From assembly GCF_900096895.1 (NCBI RefSeq), contig NZ_FMYO01000001.1, positions 186,001 through 250,000 of the forward strand: a stretch of DNA of 64,000 nucleotides. The letters are read 5' to 3'. The notes beneath the pieces are model-generated. The model saw only the letters and a program-made list of their open reading frames with translations, searched no databases and had not been told where the DNA came from. Made by a program: the position numbers and the translations under genes. Shown one piece after another: positions 1 through 8,851 of the stretch. Numbering within the stretch: the first letter of the stretch is position 1; each line of letters begins with the position of its first letter. The stretch comes from Acinetobacter kookii. Lineage in GTDB: Bacteria; Pseudomonadota; Gammaproteobacteria; Pseudomonadales; Moraxellaceae.

Positions 1-1
1 G

Positions 2-52
2 AAAATTGCTGAAAGCTGGCTGTTACGCTGGCGTGATGTGGTCAAAAAATAA
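2..52 (+). CDS. 3' end of an unidentified gene
   Basis: An open frame enters from the left edge and stops at TAA (50-52). It encodes only 16 residues ending RWRDVVKK, too little to identify. It lies directly before a hairpin terminator and converges on prmC. The reading is supported only by the open frame and by the terminator placed at its stop codon. Confidence 0.4.
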   Translation, partial: KIAESWLLRWRDVVKK

Positions 53-78
53 AGCGCATGCTGCGCTTTATTTTTTAT
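51..78. terminator. bidirectional terminator between the left-edge gene and prmC
   Basis: A perfect 8-bp stem AAAGCGCA / TGCGCTTT (51-58 and 62-69) has a T-run on its right side and an A-run on its left. It can therefore stop transcription from both converging genes. Confidence 0.7.
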
Positions 79-89
79 CTTTTTTAAGA

Positions 90-908
90 TTAATGTGGCC
101 ACTGCCCTAAAGTCACACGGTCATTACCGCCATAGTCTTTTACGGTACGCACCTGCTTATAACCGGCTTGAGTAAAGATATGCCGTACCGCATCCCCCTG
201 ATCATAACCATGTTCCAGCACCACCCAGCCATTGACGGTTAAATGCTTTTTGCCTTGTACGATAATCTGCTCCAAATCTGCCAGACCTTGTTTGTCTGCC
301 ACCAAAGCACGCTCCGGTTCAGTCGCCAGATCCTGCATATGGATATCCTCCGCATCGATATACGGCGGATTGGAAACAATGACATCAAAGAACTCACGTC
401 CCAAAGGTTTAAACCAGGAACCACAGACAAAGCGCACATGTTCAAGGTCATGCTTTTCGGCATTAAACTGAGCAACTTCTAGAGTCGGTGCATAAATATC
501 GGTTGCCGTAATAGACCAATCTGGACGTTCGCTGGCAAGAGATAAAGCAATGGCTCCGGTTCCAGTACCTAAATCGACAATTCGGGCATCTTCAGGCAAG
601 TCAAGTTTCAGTACCGTTTCCACCAGTACTTCTGTATCTGGACGTGGCACCAAGGTATCTTTAGTGACTTTTAAATCCAGTGTCCAGAATGGCTGTGACC
701 CCGTGACATAAGCCAGGGGTTCACCTGCTGCAATACGTGCCAGGCCATTACGATATGCCTGTTCTTGCTCTGCTGTTAATTCCAGAGTTTTTTTCAACGG
801 CAAATCAAAAGCATCTATTTGGGTAATGTGCTCAAGCAACCAGGCATTTTCCTGGCGTTCATAACTTTCTGCATCACCACGTAAGGCCAAGGCCTGTGCA
901 ATATTCAT
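90..908 (-). CDS. prmC: peptide chain release factor N5-glutamine methyltransferase
   Basis: PrmC (HemK) methylates the glutamine of the GGQ motif of release factors RF1 and RF2 in the cytosol, using S-adenosylmethionine. The 272-residue length is normal. The SAM-binding motif I (VDLGTGTGAIAL) is at residues 111-122, and the catalytic NPPY motif that holds the substrate glutamine is at 180-183. The N-terminal ~75 residues form the usual helical substrate-recognition domain. The ATG overlaps the stop codon of prfA by one base (TAATG), so the enzyme and its substrate are translationally coupled. This is the classic prfA-prmC arrangement, and identification is firm. Confidence 0.97.
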   Translation of the reverse strand: MNIAQALALRGDAESYERQENAWLLEHITQIDAFDLPLKKTLELTAEQEQAYRNGLARIAAGEPLAYVTGSQPFWTLDLKVTKDTLVPRPDTEVLVETVLKLDLPEDARIVDLGTGTGAIALSLASERPDWSITATDIYAPTLEVAQFNAEKHDLEHVRFVCGSWFKPLGREFFDVIVSNPPYIDAEDIHMQDLATEPERALVADKQGLADLEQIIVQGKKHLTVNGWVVLEHGYDQGDAVRHIFTQAGYKQVRTVKDYGGNDRVTLGQWPH

Positions 909-1996
909 TAGCCACCATTCTGCTGTGCAAGAAGTGCCAGCTGGTCGGCCTGATATTCACGATGCAAGCTGTCCAGCAATTCGGTCAAATCACCTTCCAT
1001 AACGGCATCCAGCTTATATAAGGTCAGGTTAATACGATGATCGGTCATGCGGCCTTGCGGATAGTTATAGGTACGGATACGTTCCGAACGGTCGCCCGAA
1101 CCGACCAGATCACGGCGCATTTCCGAGGTTGCCGCATCGGCTGCCGCACGTTTGGCATTTTCCAGGCGTGAAACCAGCAGTGCCATGGCTTTGGCCTTGT
1201 TCTTATGCTGTGAACGTTCATCCTGACATTCCACCACCGTACCGGTTGGAATGTGGGTAATACGGACTGCCGAATCGGTTTTGTTAATGTGCTGACCACC
1301 GGCACCGGATGCACGGTAAGTATCAATACGCAAGTCTGCCGGGTTAATCTCTACCGAGGTATCGACATCGACTTCAGGCAAAATGGCCACCGTACAGGCT
1401 GAGGTATGCACACGGCCTTGTGATTCGGTTGCAGGAACGCGCTGTACGCGGTGAGCACCACTTTCAAATTTCAGGCGACCATATACCCCTTCACCATTAA
1501 TCAGGCAGATGACTTCTTTATAACCGCCATGCTCCCCTTCATTTTCAGACAGGATTTCTATGCGCCAGCCTTGGCTTTCTGCATATTTGCTATACATGCG
1601 GAATAAGTCACCCGAGAAAATTGCAGCTTCATCGCCACCGGTTCCAGCACGAATTTCAAGATAGGCAGAGTTGGCATCATTTGGATCTTTCGGAATCATC
1701 AGGATATTTAAGTCTGCTTCCAGTTGCTCCAGCAGCGCCTTATTGTCTTTTATTTCTTCCTGCGCCATTTCCTTAAAGTCAGGATCGCTTAACATGGCTT
1801 CAGCAGTTTGTATATCTTCTTCTGCCTGACGGAATTTGCTCCAGACTTCAGTAATTTCAGATAAATCACTATGCTCACGAGACAATTGGCGGAAGCGTTT
1901 GTTATCTGAAATCACTTCAACGTCGGCAAGTAATGCGTTTAATTCTTCGTGACGGTCAGAAAGTTGATCTAATCGTAAACGTAACGATTCTTTCAT
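908..1996 (-). CDS. prfA: peptide chain release factor 1
   Basis: RF1 recognises UAA and UAG stop codons in the ribosomal A site and triggers hydrolysis of peptidyl-tRNA. At 362 residues the protein is full length. The catalytic GGQ loop is at residues 233-235 ([11 protein letters not shown]), and the codon-reading PxT-type tripeptide lies in RVPATES at about 186-192. The first ~100 residues are a charged helical domain. It is the first gene of a prfA-prmC operon transcribed leftward. No product other than RF1 fits, because RF2 would carry SPF instead of PxT. Confidence 0.97.
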   Translation of the reverse strand: MKESLRLRLDQLSDRHEELNALLADVEVISDNKRFRQLSREHSDLSEITEVWSKFRQAEEDIQTAEAMLSDPDFKEMAQEEIKDNKALLEQLEADLNILMIPKDPNDANSAYLEIRAGTGGDEAAIFSGDLFRMYSKYAESQGWRIEILSENEGEHGGYKEVICLINGEGVYGRLKFESGAHRVQRVPATESQGRVHTSACTVAILPEVDVDTSVEINPADLRIDTYRASGAGGQHINKTDSAVRITHIPTGTVVECQDERSQHKNKAKAMALLVSRLENAKRAAADAATSEMRRDLVGSGDRSERIRTYNYPQGRMTDHRINLTLYKLDAVMEGDLTELLDSLHREYQADQLALLAQQNGG

Positions 1997-2362
1997 TTTG
2001 CTAAATATCTCAATACAAAGGCTATCTCCATGCCTTATAGGACATAGAGCAGCTCAAAAAAATTGTGCCTAGTGTAACGATTCTAAGGGTTAAATGACAT
2101 AGATATTGTGGGGACAAAACCACATATAAAAAGGGATTGGTTCACGATGAAACATCAAATCACGTCGGTTTTACGCAGATTTGCCTGATAAACGTGCGTT
2201 TTATGAGCAATTTCCAACTTTGTTAAAGAAACTTTACAAAGCAGACACTAAACGCCACAACTCTAGTTGATCCTCTCCACATTGTTGGAAAAAATTTTTG
2301 TTACATTTGCCGACATCGAAAGAACTTACTTACAACGTTCACTTTTGGACATGGAGTTAACT
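1997..2362. other. intergenic region between prfA and the glycine-zipper array
   Basis: This 366-bp stretch lies between divergent genes and must hold promoters for both. A plus-strand frame at 2151-2270 stays open for 39 codons and reads like protein (for example RRFYADLPDKRAFYEQF), but it has no ATG, GTG or TTG start before the coding-like part. A short ATG frame shifted by one base begins at 2146. It may be a relic of a lost gene or may be chance. Confidence 0.35.
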
Positions 2363-2794
2363 ATGAAATTTAATGCATTATTACTCAGCGCAACAATGGC
2401 AACTGCATCAATGTTTACCGTTTCTGCTCATGCCGACAACTCTACTCGTATTGCGGCAACCTCTGCATTAGGTAGCGTAGCAGGTACCGCAATTGGCAAA
2501 CAAATGGGCGGCAATACCGGTGCAATGATTGGCTCTGCTATTGGTGGTGCGGGTGGTGCAGCAGTTTCTGCAGACCGACGCAATCGTACCGGTGCTGCCA
2601 TCGGTGGCGGCCTAGGTGGTGTAGGCGGTTATGCAGTCGGTAAAAACATGGGTGGAACGACGGGTGGCTATATCGGTTCTGCACTAGGTGCTGCAGGTGG
2701 TTCGGTTCTGGGTAAAAAAGTATCGGAAGACCGTCGTGCTGACCAACGCAAATACAAAAAACATTCTAAAAAATATTATCGCAGCCACCGTTAA
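2363..2794 (+). CDS. secreted glycine-zipper protein, copy 1
   Basis: A 143-residue protein with a Sec signal peptide (cleavage expected after the Ala-rich ...SAHA) followed by a long run of GxxxG repeats of the glycine-zipper 2TM type. Such segments pack as helical hairpins in outer-membrane or periplasmic proteins. The tail is very basic (Lys/Arg/Tyr/His). The ATG at 2363 is chosen because GGAG lies 6 bases upstream and the signal peptide starts there; the longer open frame would add 32 residues ahead of the signal peptide. It is the first of three tandem paralogs. The family is often called an outer-membrane or envelope-stress glycine-zipper protein; the specific function is unknown. Confidence 0.85.
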   Translation: MKFNALLLSATMATASMFTVSAHADNSTRIAATSALGSVAGTAIGKQMGGNTGAMIGSAIGGAGGAAVSADRRNRTGAAIGGGLGGVGGYAVGKNMGGTTGGYIGSALGAAGGSVLGKKVSEDRRADQRKYKKHSKKYYRSHR

Positions 2795-2813
2795 TGCACG
2801 AGCTGCACATAGT

Positions 2814-2839
2814 AAAAAAGCACCTTCGGGTGCTTTTTT
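2814..2839 (+). terminator. terminator of glycine-zipper copy 1
   Basis: The stem AAAAAAGCACC / GGTGCTTTTTT closes a TTCG tetraloop (2825-2828) and is followed by a T-run. The same hairpin core follows the other two copies. Confidence 0.9.
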
Positions 2840-2984
2840 ACTTTTATTTGCCTTATCCGCTGTTAATTTTGGATAAATTTGGCAGAAAAAAACACACACC
2901 TTTAACACGCCATTCATCTTCAATGCCAGGTCTTGTTCTATTCTTATTTCAAGAGATAACAAACGCTTTCCACTGGAGTCTACC

Positions 2985-3422
2985 ATGAAATTTAATTCAG
3001 TTTTATTTGCTACAGTCATTGCCACTTCTGCTATTGCGACCACAAGCACTTATGCAGGCAATACGACCAATGTTGCTTTAACTTCTGCACTTGGTAGTGT
3101 TGTAGGAACAGCGGTAGGTAAACAAATGGGCGGTAACACTGGTGCAATGATTGGTTCTGTCATTGGTGGTGCGGGCGGTGCTGCGGTTTCAGCAAATAAA
3201 CGTGACCGTACTGGCGCTGCAATCGGGGCTGGTTTAGGTGGCGTAGGCGGTTATACCCTCGGTAAAAACATGGGTGGTTCTACGGGTGGCTATATCGGTT
3301 CTGCCTTAGGTGCTGCAGGTGGCTCGGTACTGGGAAAAAAAGTTTCAGAAGACCGCCGTTATGATGACCGTTATGATCGCCGTTATAATAGCTATGACAA
3401 CCGTCGTTACAGTCGCCGTTAA
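2985..3422 (+). CDS. secreted glycine-zipper protein, copy 2
   Basis: A 145-residue paralog of the previous gene. The signal peptide begins MKFNSVLFATVIATSA and ends in TYAG. The central GxxxG region is nearly identical to copies 1 and 3, with blocks such as GKQMGGNTGAMIG and GSALGAAGGSVLGKKVSEDRR. The tail is Tyr/Arg/Asp-rich with repeated DRRY-like units. GGAG lies 9 bases before the ATG. Copies 2 and 3 share their leader as well as the coding sequence, so the duplication unit included promoter-proximal DNA and the terminator. An envelope location is inferred from the signal peptide. Confidence 0.85.
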   Translation: MKFNSVLFATVIATSAIATTSTYAGNTTNVALTSALGSVVGTAVGKQMGGNTGAMIGSVIGGAGGAAVSANKRDRTGAAIGAGLGGVGGYTLGKNMGGSTGGYIGSALGAAGGSVLGKKVSEDRRYDDRYDRRYNSYDNRRYSRR

Positions 3423-3447
3423 TTCGCCATTAATGATCGAACTCTTT

Positions 3448-3469
3448 AAAGCACCTTCGGGTGCTTTTT
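3448..3469 (+). terminator. terminator of glycine-zipper copy 2
   Basis: AAAGCACC / GGTGCTTTTT with a TTCG tetraloop, the same core as after copies 1 and 3. Confidence 0.9.
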
Positions 3470-3603
3470 ATTATTCATATTAATTATGAACAAATCTGGA
3501 AGATAAAAAATACAAATAATCAACAACTCATCCATTTTCATTTCTAAATCTTTGCTTACATTTAACTCAAGAAATAACAAAAGCCTCCAAAAGGAGTTTT
3601 GCC

Positions 3604-4110
3604 ATGAAATTTAATTCCATCATTCTTGCTGCTGTAGTGACTTCATCTGCTTTAACCATGACTACAGCCTATGCAGGCAATACAACAAATACAGCCTTAA
3701 CTTCTGCCCTAGGCGGTGTCGTAGGTGCCGCAGTGGGTAAACAAATGGGTGGCACCACTGGTGCAATGATCGGTTCTGCAATCGGTGGTGGTGCAGGTGC
3801 AGGTGTGGCTGCCAACAAACGTGACCGTACGGGTGCCGTAATTGGCGGTGCTTTGGGCGGTGCTGGCGGTTATACCGTAGGTAAAAATATGGGTGGTACC
3901 AACGGCGGCTATATCGGTGCTGGCTTAGGTTCTGCCGGTGGTGCAGTACTGGGTAAAAAAGTAAGCGAAGACCGTCGCTACGATGACCGTTATGATCGTG
4001 ATGAGCGTCGTTATAATGATCGCTATGATCGCCGTTATGACAGCTACCGTTACAGTGACCGCCATGACAATGGTCGTCACTTAGGTTGGTACAAAAACGG
4101 TAAACGTTAA
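3604..4110 (+). CDS. secreted glycine-zipper protein, copy 3
   Basis: A 168-residue paralog and the longest of the three. The signal peptide MKFNSIILAAVV...TAYA is followed by the glycine-zipper repeats. The C-terminal tail is expanded to about 45 residues of Arg/Asp/Tyr units (repeats of YDDRYDRD / DRYDRRYD). AGGAG lies 7 bases before the ATG. The growing tail from copy 1 to copy 3 suggests slippage or unequal recombination in the DRYDR codons. Each copy carries its own terminator, so the genes are probably transcribed separately as well as together. Function unknown. Confidence 0.85.
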   Translation: MKFNSIILAAVVTSSALTMTTAYAGNTTNTALTSALGGVVGAAVGKQMGGTTGAMIGSAIGGGAGAGVAANKRDRTGAVIGGALGGAGGYTVGKNMGGTNGGYIGAGLGSAGGAVLGKKVSEDRRYDDRYDRDERRYNDRYDRRYDSYRYSDRHDNGRHLGWYKNGKR

Positions 4111-4134
4111 TTCATCGCGATATCAAATGACATT

Positions 4135-4157
4135 AAAGCACCTTCGGGTGCTTTTTT
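4135..4157 (+). terminator. terminator of glycine-zipper copy 3
   Basis: AAAGCACC / GGTGCTTTTTT with a TTCG tetraloop, the third copy of the same terminator. Confidence 0.9.
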
Positions 4158-4271
4158 CATACTTGTACTTCACCTAAACATATTTACACAACATTTATAT
4201 CGAAAAAAAACGATATACAAATCCGGTCAGGCAACGTATGCTTTTCTTTGCCTTGATATCAGAGAAAACAA

Positions 4272-5273
4272 ATGCGTTCTTTAAAAGATACCCAATTTTC
4301 AATTCTCGAACTTGCTCCTGTTCGGGATGATAAAAGCATTCAATTTTCACTCCATCATGCATTGGCACTGGCACAAAAAGCGGAACTGTTAGGTTATCGC
4401 CGCTTGTGGCTGGCAGAACATCATAATATGGATGGTATTGCCAGTTCAGCCACTGCCGTATTACTGGGTTATATCCTCGCCAATACCCACACTTTAACGG
4501 TGGGTTCAGGCGGCATCATGTTACCGAACCACGCCCCTCTGTTGGTTGCAGAACAATTTGGTACCTTGGCTACCCTGTATCCGAATCGTGTTGAACTCGG
4601 TCTGGGACGTGCGCCAGGTACCGACCAGGTCACCATGCGTGCCTTGCGTCGTGGTCGCCAGGAAACTGAAGACCAGTTTCCGCAAGATGTGCTGGAAATT
4701 CTGCAATATTTTAAAGCGCCTGTTCCACATCAACGTATCGTTGCCACACCTGGACAGAATACGCATGTTCCGGTCTGGTTACTCGGTTCAAGTTTATTCA
4801 GTGCACAGCTGGCCGCAAAATTGGGACTTCCCTATTCTTTTGCATCACATTTTGCACCACGTATGCTGGATCAAGCCATCAAGCTTTATCGGGAAAACTT
4901 TGAACCCTCTGAATATCTGGATCGGCCTTATGTTTCAATGGGTGTTCCTACGGTGGTGGCCCAAACAGATGCAGAAGCGGAATATCTGGCAACCAGTGCC
5001 TACCAGCGTGTTTTGGGCTTAATGCGCGGCCAAAGCTTGAAACTGAAAGCACCGGTTAAAACCATGGAAGGACTTTGGTCACCCGCAGAAAAAATGTCGG
5101 TCGATAATTTCTATGCCATGGCACAAATTGGCTCTCCTGAAACGGTCAAAGCCGGTTTAGAAAAGCTGTTAGAGAAATATAATGTAGATGAATTTATCTT
5201 TACCTGTGACATCTATGACACAGATAAACGAATTGAAAACTTTGAATTATTGATGAATATTAAAAATTCTTAA
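4272..5273 (+). CDS. LLM-class flavin-dependent oxidoreductase (MsnO8-like)
   Basis: A 333-residue luciferase-like monooxygenase family protein that would use reduced FMN to act on an unidentified small substrate. Seen in the sequence: the early [21 protein letters not shown] block (with the family's AEHH motif), [20 protein letters not shown] and [10 protein letters not shown], which together mark the bacterial luciferase-like TIM barrel of the YhbW/MsnO8 subgroup. No partner reductase is adjacent. The ATG at 4272 follows AGAGAA. It stands alone, flanked by terminators on both sides. The substrate cannot be inferred. Confidence 0.85.
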   Translation: MRSLKDTQFSILELAPVRDDKSIQFSLHHALALAQKAELLGYRRLWLAEHHNMDGIASSATAVLLGYILANTHTLTVGSGGIMLPNHAPLLVAEQFGTLATLYPNRVELGLGRAPGTDQVTMRALRRGRQETEDQFPQDVLEILQYFKAPVPHQRIVATPGQNTHVPVWLLGSSLFSAQLAAKLGLPYSFASHFAPRMLDQAIKLYRENFEPSEYLDRPYVSMGVPTVVAQTDAEAEYLATSAYQRVLGLMRGQSLKLKAPVKTMEGLWSPAEKMSVDNFYAMAQIGSPETVKAGLEKLLEKYNVDEFIFTCDIYDTDKRIENFELLMNIKNS

Positions 5274-5295
5274 TACTTTCTTAGATGAGCATTTA

Positions 5296-5325
5296 AAATA
5301 GCATCTTATTGAGGTGCTATTTTTT
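5296..5325 (+). terminator. terminator after the LLM oxidoreductase gene
   Basis: The 8-bp stem AAATAGCA / TGCTATTT (5296-5303 and 5315-5322) is followed by a short T-run. Confidence 0.75.
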
Positions 5326-5625
5326 ATCTCCAATGCCCATTCTGTTTATCATTTAATCGACTTTTGCCGACAAGATAAAACTGCACTTACGCGCTTGGTT
5401 CGCATAGACATCATTATATAAAACAATACATTTTAATGATAAAATCTGGCCCCTAATGATACGTCTTTATTTTTTATTATCAAATAGTTGAACAAATTAA
5501 CGTAATAAATCAGCAGCCTAAATGATTAACAAAAATGCTCATATTATTTTAAGCACTTAGGCAAATTACATTGCCAGTCTTTCTCATACACTTGTAGCGA
5601 AATAATGATTTTACAGGTGTGCAGG
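5326..5625. other. AT-rich intergenic region
   Basis: About 300 bases without a convincing gene. The stretch is AT-rich and presumably holds the promoter of the ferritin-like gene. A TTGGTT and TATAAA pair with plausible spacing is visible near 5396-5424, about 200 bases upstream of the gene, but it is not distinctive. I see no repeats or RNA structures. Confidence 0.3.
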
Positions 5626-6555
5626 ATGGCTTCAATCGACTTGGAAAAAATGCTGGATAAAGTCAAAAATACCCAATGGACTTTATCTGATATTGACTGG
5701 GATGCCCCAGGAAAGGAATTGATCACCGCTGAACAATGGCCAAATCTTAAAGAATTTATGGCCGATTTAATGTGGATTGAGCATGTCGGTGCACGCGCAT
5801 TTGCAGCAATGTCAAAAAAGGCGCCCAATCCTGTATTGGCAGAAATGTATGCCATTTTTCATGCTGAAGAACAACGGCATGCCAACGCAGAAATGGCACT
5901 CATGAAACGCTGGGACATGCTCGAACATGACATACCCAAGCCCAATAAAAATCTGCGTCTGATTATTCAATGGCTAGATCGCTATGCAGATGATATGCCC
6001 TTCTATATCTTGGGTGCCGTCATTCCAATGCTGGAAGTTGCCCTGGATGGCGCTTTATGTACTTTTTTGCTGGACAGCGTCGATGATCCGGTTTGTCACC
6101 AGGCATTTAAATTGATCAATGGCGATGAAGCACGTCATCTTGGTGTGGGTTTTAGTGTCATGGAAGCCCAAGGCTATAATAAAACCTTGATTCAACTTGC
6201 CCAGATGGCTGCCCGAGCCATAGACCCTCGCATACTGCTCGGTATTTTGGCTTATTTACCGCTCATCAATAAAATGCGTGACAATGTGATCAAACTGGGG
6301 CTTGCAGAGGAAAAACTCTATGCCGCAATGAGCAAATTTTCCAGAATTGGCGGCCGAACTGCTGCGGGTCGCCGTAATCCCTGGTATCAGATTATCCAGT
6401 TCCATGCCTACAAGGTAATCGACCGCAAACAGAAATGGTTTCATATTCCTGTTGATGCCATGGTGACGATGACTGACAAGATTCCAGAAAAATCTTTACC
6501 TAAAGTTCCATCTTGGATATACCAGTTAACTACAGAACCAACTGCAACAAAGTAA
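5626..6555 (+). CDS. ferritin-like di-iron protein
   Basis: A 309-residue helical protein with two ExxH motifs that fit a ferritin-like carboxylate-bridged di-iron site. Counted from the chosen start, the candidate ligands are E52, E82-x-x-H85 (AEEQRH), E137 and E168-x-x-H171 (DEARH). The protein would be an oxygen-activating oxidase, hydroxylase or iron protein, but the substrate is unknown. The start at 5626 is preferred because AGGTG lies 6 bases upstream; an ATG at 5605 would add seven residues. The next gene follows after 21 bp, so the two form an operon. The C-terminal ~60 residues are basic and contain no obvious further domain. Confidence 0.75.
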   Translation: MASIDLEKMLDKVKNTQWTLSDIDWDAPGKELITAEQWPNLKEFMADLMWIEHVGARAFAAMSKKAPNPVLAEMYAIFHAEEQRHANAEMALMKRWDMLEHDIPKPNKNLRLIIQWLDRYADDMPFYILGAVIPMLEVALDGALCTFLLDSVDDPVCHQAFKLINGDEARHLGVGFSVMEAQGYNKTLIQLAQMAARAIDPRILLGILAYLPLINKMRDNVIKLGLAEEKLYAAMSKFSRIGGRTAAGRRNPWYQIIQFHAYKVIDRKQKWFHIPVDAMVTMTDKIPEKSLPKVPSWIYQLTTEPTATK

Positions 6556-6576
6556 AAAATAAGAAAGGATATAAAA

Positions 6577-7131
6577 ATGGTTAACAAGAAAAAGAATCCA
6601 CAGGATGGGTTCTTTCAGAATTCACCCGATTTTTTTCAGAAATTTCAGGGAAAAATCGTCGCTTCTGAAGATATTAAAAACTTTGATTTTACAGATTTAA
6701 ATGTGGCTGTGGTTGGGGGCAATCAAATGACAGTCATGCACCTGGAACAGATCTGTAATACTGCAAAATTTGTAAAAGTATTTCAAATTACGCCACTTTT
6801 TATCTTGCCTCAAACTGAAAAAGGCATTCACAAACTGCTTTCGCATCCTTTAATTATTAAAAATCGCCGCTTATTTAATACCCGCATCAAATCTTTACTG
6901 GCTATTCGCTATCTGGAGTCGCAAGTTCAGGATACCTGGTTAAAACGCCAGCTGATGCCCAACTCAGCATCTGGGAACAAGGTTTTTCTGAAATCGGATC
7001 GTTATTACACTGCGCTGCAACGGGAGAATTGCAAGCTGATTACCTGGCCTGTGGTAAAAATCACTGAACATGCTGTACAAAGCATGGAAGGTGTTGAACA
7101 TCTAGTGAATGTCATCATTACTACCTATTGA
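6577..7131 (+). CDS. truncated flavin-monooxygenase-like protein (central domain only)
   Basis: A 184-residue protein that reads like the middle third of a Baeyer-Villiger or FMO-type monooxygenase. It has an F-x-G-x-I-x-x-S segment, a beta-alpha-beta start (LNVAVVGGNQMTVMHLEQI), a VFQITPLFILP motif equivalent to the FQRTP-x-W-x-LP of these enzymes, and a DRYYTALQREN / LITWPVVKIT block. It stops where the family's ATG-F motif would follow. The N-terminal FAD-binding fold and the C-terminal third are absent, and the second GxGxxG is degenerate (GGNQMT). It has a good RBS (AAGGA) and an intact frame, so it looks like a maintained small protein and not simple debris. It is co-transcribed with the di-iron gene. 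Confidence 0.6.
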   Translation: MVNKKKNPQDGFFQNSPDFFQKFQGKIVASEDIKNFDFTDLNVAVVGGNQMTVMHLEQICNTAKFVKVFQITPLFILPQTEKGIHKLLSHPLIIKNRRLFNTRIKSLLAIRYLESQVQDTWLKRQLMPNSASGNKVFLKSDRYYTALQRENCKLITWPVVKITEHAVQSMEGVEHLVNVIITTY

Positions 7132-7144
7132 GGGTGGCAATATA

Positions 7145-7168
7145 AAAAGAGGCATATCAGCCTCTTTT
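7145..7168. terminator. bidirectional terminator
   Basis: A 9-bp perfect stem AAAAGAGGC / GCCTCTTTT with a 6-base loop, placed between converging genes and flanked by A- and T-rich DNA. Confidence 0.85.
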
Positions 7169-7176
7169 CATTCTGT

Positions 7177-7947
7177 TTATTTTACTATGCCAATGTATTG
7201 ATAATGATTTTTAGTCTTTTGATAACGCAAATAACTGGATGTTAATTCACCAGATGGCTTAATGACTAAAATATCAATATTTTTAAGATCATTCGCAACA
7301 CGAATATAGTGCCGATTCATATCGAAAGGCTGAATATGCTTCGGATAATAATTGCAGTCATAATCGACATCGATATGGTTCATGGTTTGAGTTCTGGTTT
7401 TAAACACATCGGCAGCTTGATATTTCGCATTTCTAATTTGTGCCGCCTGAATATCGTATGCGCCTACACAACTGCTGCCAATATAGGTACTTGATATAAA
7501 ATAAGTGGGGACTTTATTCAGCTCGGTTTGCTGAATGAATCGTATAAATCCCCCATCATTCACCGCCTGAGTAACGACTTTATTGCCCTGTTTAAACTGC
7601 ACATAGGATTCAAATTCACGCATCGTACCGCCAGATGAAATATCAAATGTATAAAATTTCAGCTTTCGGTCAGGGCTATAATTCACAAAAACCATGTTTT
7701 TGCTGGTTAATTTTTTAAAATCATAAGCAAAACTTTGCGGATTCTGTTCAATAAATGCAGCAATTTTCGAAGCCACTTCCTGATTCACAGCCTCCATTTC
7801 ATAGCGATCAGTTAAACGGATTTGAGCATATCGCTTGACCATTTGAGTTTCAAAATCAGTCAGCGGTTCTGCCAAAGCATGCGTACCTATCAGACTAAAT
7901 CCAACAAAACCAAGAGCAATTTCATTTATTTTTAATAGTTTATTCAT
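7177..7947 (-). CDS. secreted hypothetical protein
   Basis: A 256-residue protein with a Sec signal peptide (MNKLLKINEIALGFVGFSLIGTHALA) followed by a soluble domain with two cysteines far apart. I recognise no family. The open frame continues 25 codons upstream, but that part runs through the terminator hairpin of ppsR, so the ATG at 7947 directly before the signal peptide is chosen. It could be periplasmic or exported. It is transcribed leftward, in the same direction as ppsR but after that gene's terminator, so it likely has its own weak promoter. Confidence 0.65.
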   Translation of the reverse strand: MNKLLKINEIALGFVGFSLIGTHALAEPLTDFETQMVKRYAQIRLTDRYEMEAVNQEVASKIAAFIEQNPQSFAYDFKKLTSKNMVFVNYSPDRKLKFYTFDISSGGTMREFESYVQFKQGNKVVTQAVNDGGFIRFIQQTELNKVPTYFISSTYIGSSCVGAYDIQAAQIRNAKYQAADVFKTRTQTMNHIDVDYDCNYYPKHIQPFDMNRHYIRVANDLKNIDILVIKPSGELTSSYLRYQKTKNHYQYIGIVK

Positions 7948-7976
7948 ATAATTAAGCTCTTTATTTTCGATTATAA

Positions 7977-8010
7977 AAAATGGAGTTAAATTGGTATTTA
8001 ACTCCATTTT
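7977..8010 (-). terminator. terminator of ppsR
   Basis: A 15-bp perfect stem AAAATGGAGTTAAAT / ATTTAACTCCATTTT closed by a TGGT loop, directly after the ppsR stop codon. Confidence 0.85.
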
Positions 8011-8014
8011 CAAA

Positions 8015-8851
8015 TTAGCCAATACGACGTTTTAAACCTGTCATCTGTAAGACACGGGTTGAAATTTCTTCAATCGACATTTCAGAAACGTTCAGATATT
8101 TAATCCCTTCTGAAATATAAATGCCTTCTACGGCACGCAGTTCCATCTGGCATTGATTAAAACTTGCATAACGGCTATTGGCTTTACGTTCGCTCCGAAT
8201 CGCTACAAGTCGGTCTGCATCAATCATCAAGCCAAACAGCTTATGCTTGTGTGCCTTTAATACTGCAGGTAAACGGTTATCATCCAGGTCTTCTTCGGTC
8301 AGCGGATAATTTGCCACACGAATTCCAAACTGTAATGACAGATAAATTGAAGTCGGTGTTTTACCAGAACGGGAAACCCCAATCAGGATCAGATCGGCCT
8401 TGTCATAATGACGCGTGCGTGCGCCATCATCGTTATCCAAGGCAAAATGTACCGCATCAATACGTGCTTTATAAGACTCAGAATCGGTCACGGCATGGGT
8501 TTGTCCGACTAAAGTCGTAGGCGCAGTACCCAAAACTTCCGACAATTTACCAATAAGACCTTCAAAAACATCAAGATTTACTGCATTTGCGGTATTGATA
8601 ATATCACGCACATACGGGTCTACTAGGGTATCAAACACCAAAGGTTGTTGCCCGTCCTGATCGGCACGCTGGTTGATTTCAGCCACCACATTCATCGCAG
8701 CTTCTTCTGAGGTGATATAAGGAATAATATGAATGTCAAAATCTACATGAGGAAACTGTGCTAACAGTGAATGTCCAAGGGTTTCAGCAGTAATTGCAGT
8801 CCCATCGGAGATAAAAAACACACTGCGCTTAATCTGTTTACCTTCTGACAT
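8015..8851 (-). CDS. ppsR: PEP synthase regulatory protein (DUF299 kinase/pyrophosphorylase)
   Basis: A bifunctional regulator that inactivates PEP synthase by ADP-dependent phosphorylation of a threonine and reactivates it by phosphate-dependent dephosphorylation. The 278-residue length is typical, and the P-loop-like GVSRSGKT motif is at residues 158-165. The start MSEGKQIKRSVFFISDGTAI matches the conserved FFISDGTAITAE opening of the family. AGGAG lies about 7 bases upstream of the ATG. It is divergent from its target ppsA, with about 150 bp between them. Firm identification. Confidence 0.95.
   Translation of the reverse strand: MSEGKQIKRSVFFISDGTAITAETLGHSLLAQFPHVDFDIHIIPYITSEEAAMNVVAEINQRADQDGQQPLVFDTLVDPYVRDIINTANAVNLDVFEGLIGKLSEVLGTAPTTLVGQTHAVTDSESYKARIDAVHFALDNDDGARTRHYDKADLILIGVSRSGKTPTSIYLSLQFGIRVANYPLTEEDLDDNRLPAVLKAHKHKLFGLMIDADRLVAIRSERKANSRYASFNQCQMELRAVEGIYISEGIKYLNVSEMSIEEISTRVLQMTGLKRRIG

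Noticed and set aside
2684-3049. Minus-strand frame of 121 codons across glycine-zipper copies 1-2
   Set aside because: It runs antisense through two terminators and a coding region and has no ribosome-binding site; it is a by-product of the repetitive Gly codons.
7948-8022. 25-codon upstream extension of the secreted hypothetical protein
   Set aside because: The extension contains the ppsR terminator hairpin and would bury the signal peptide.
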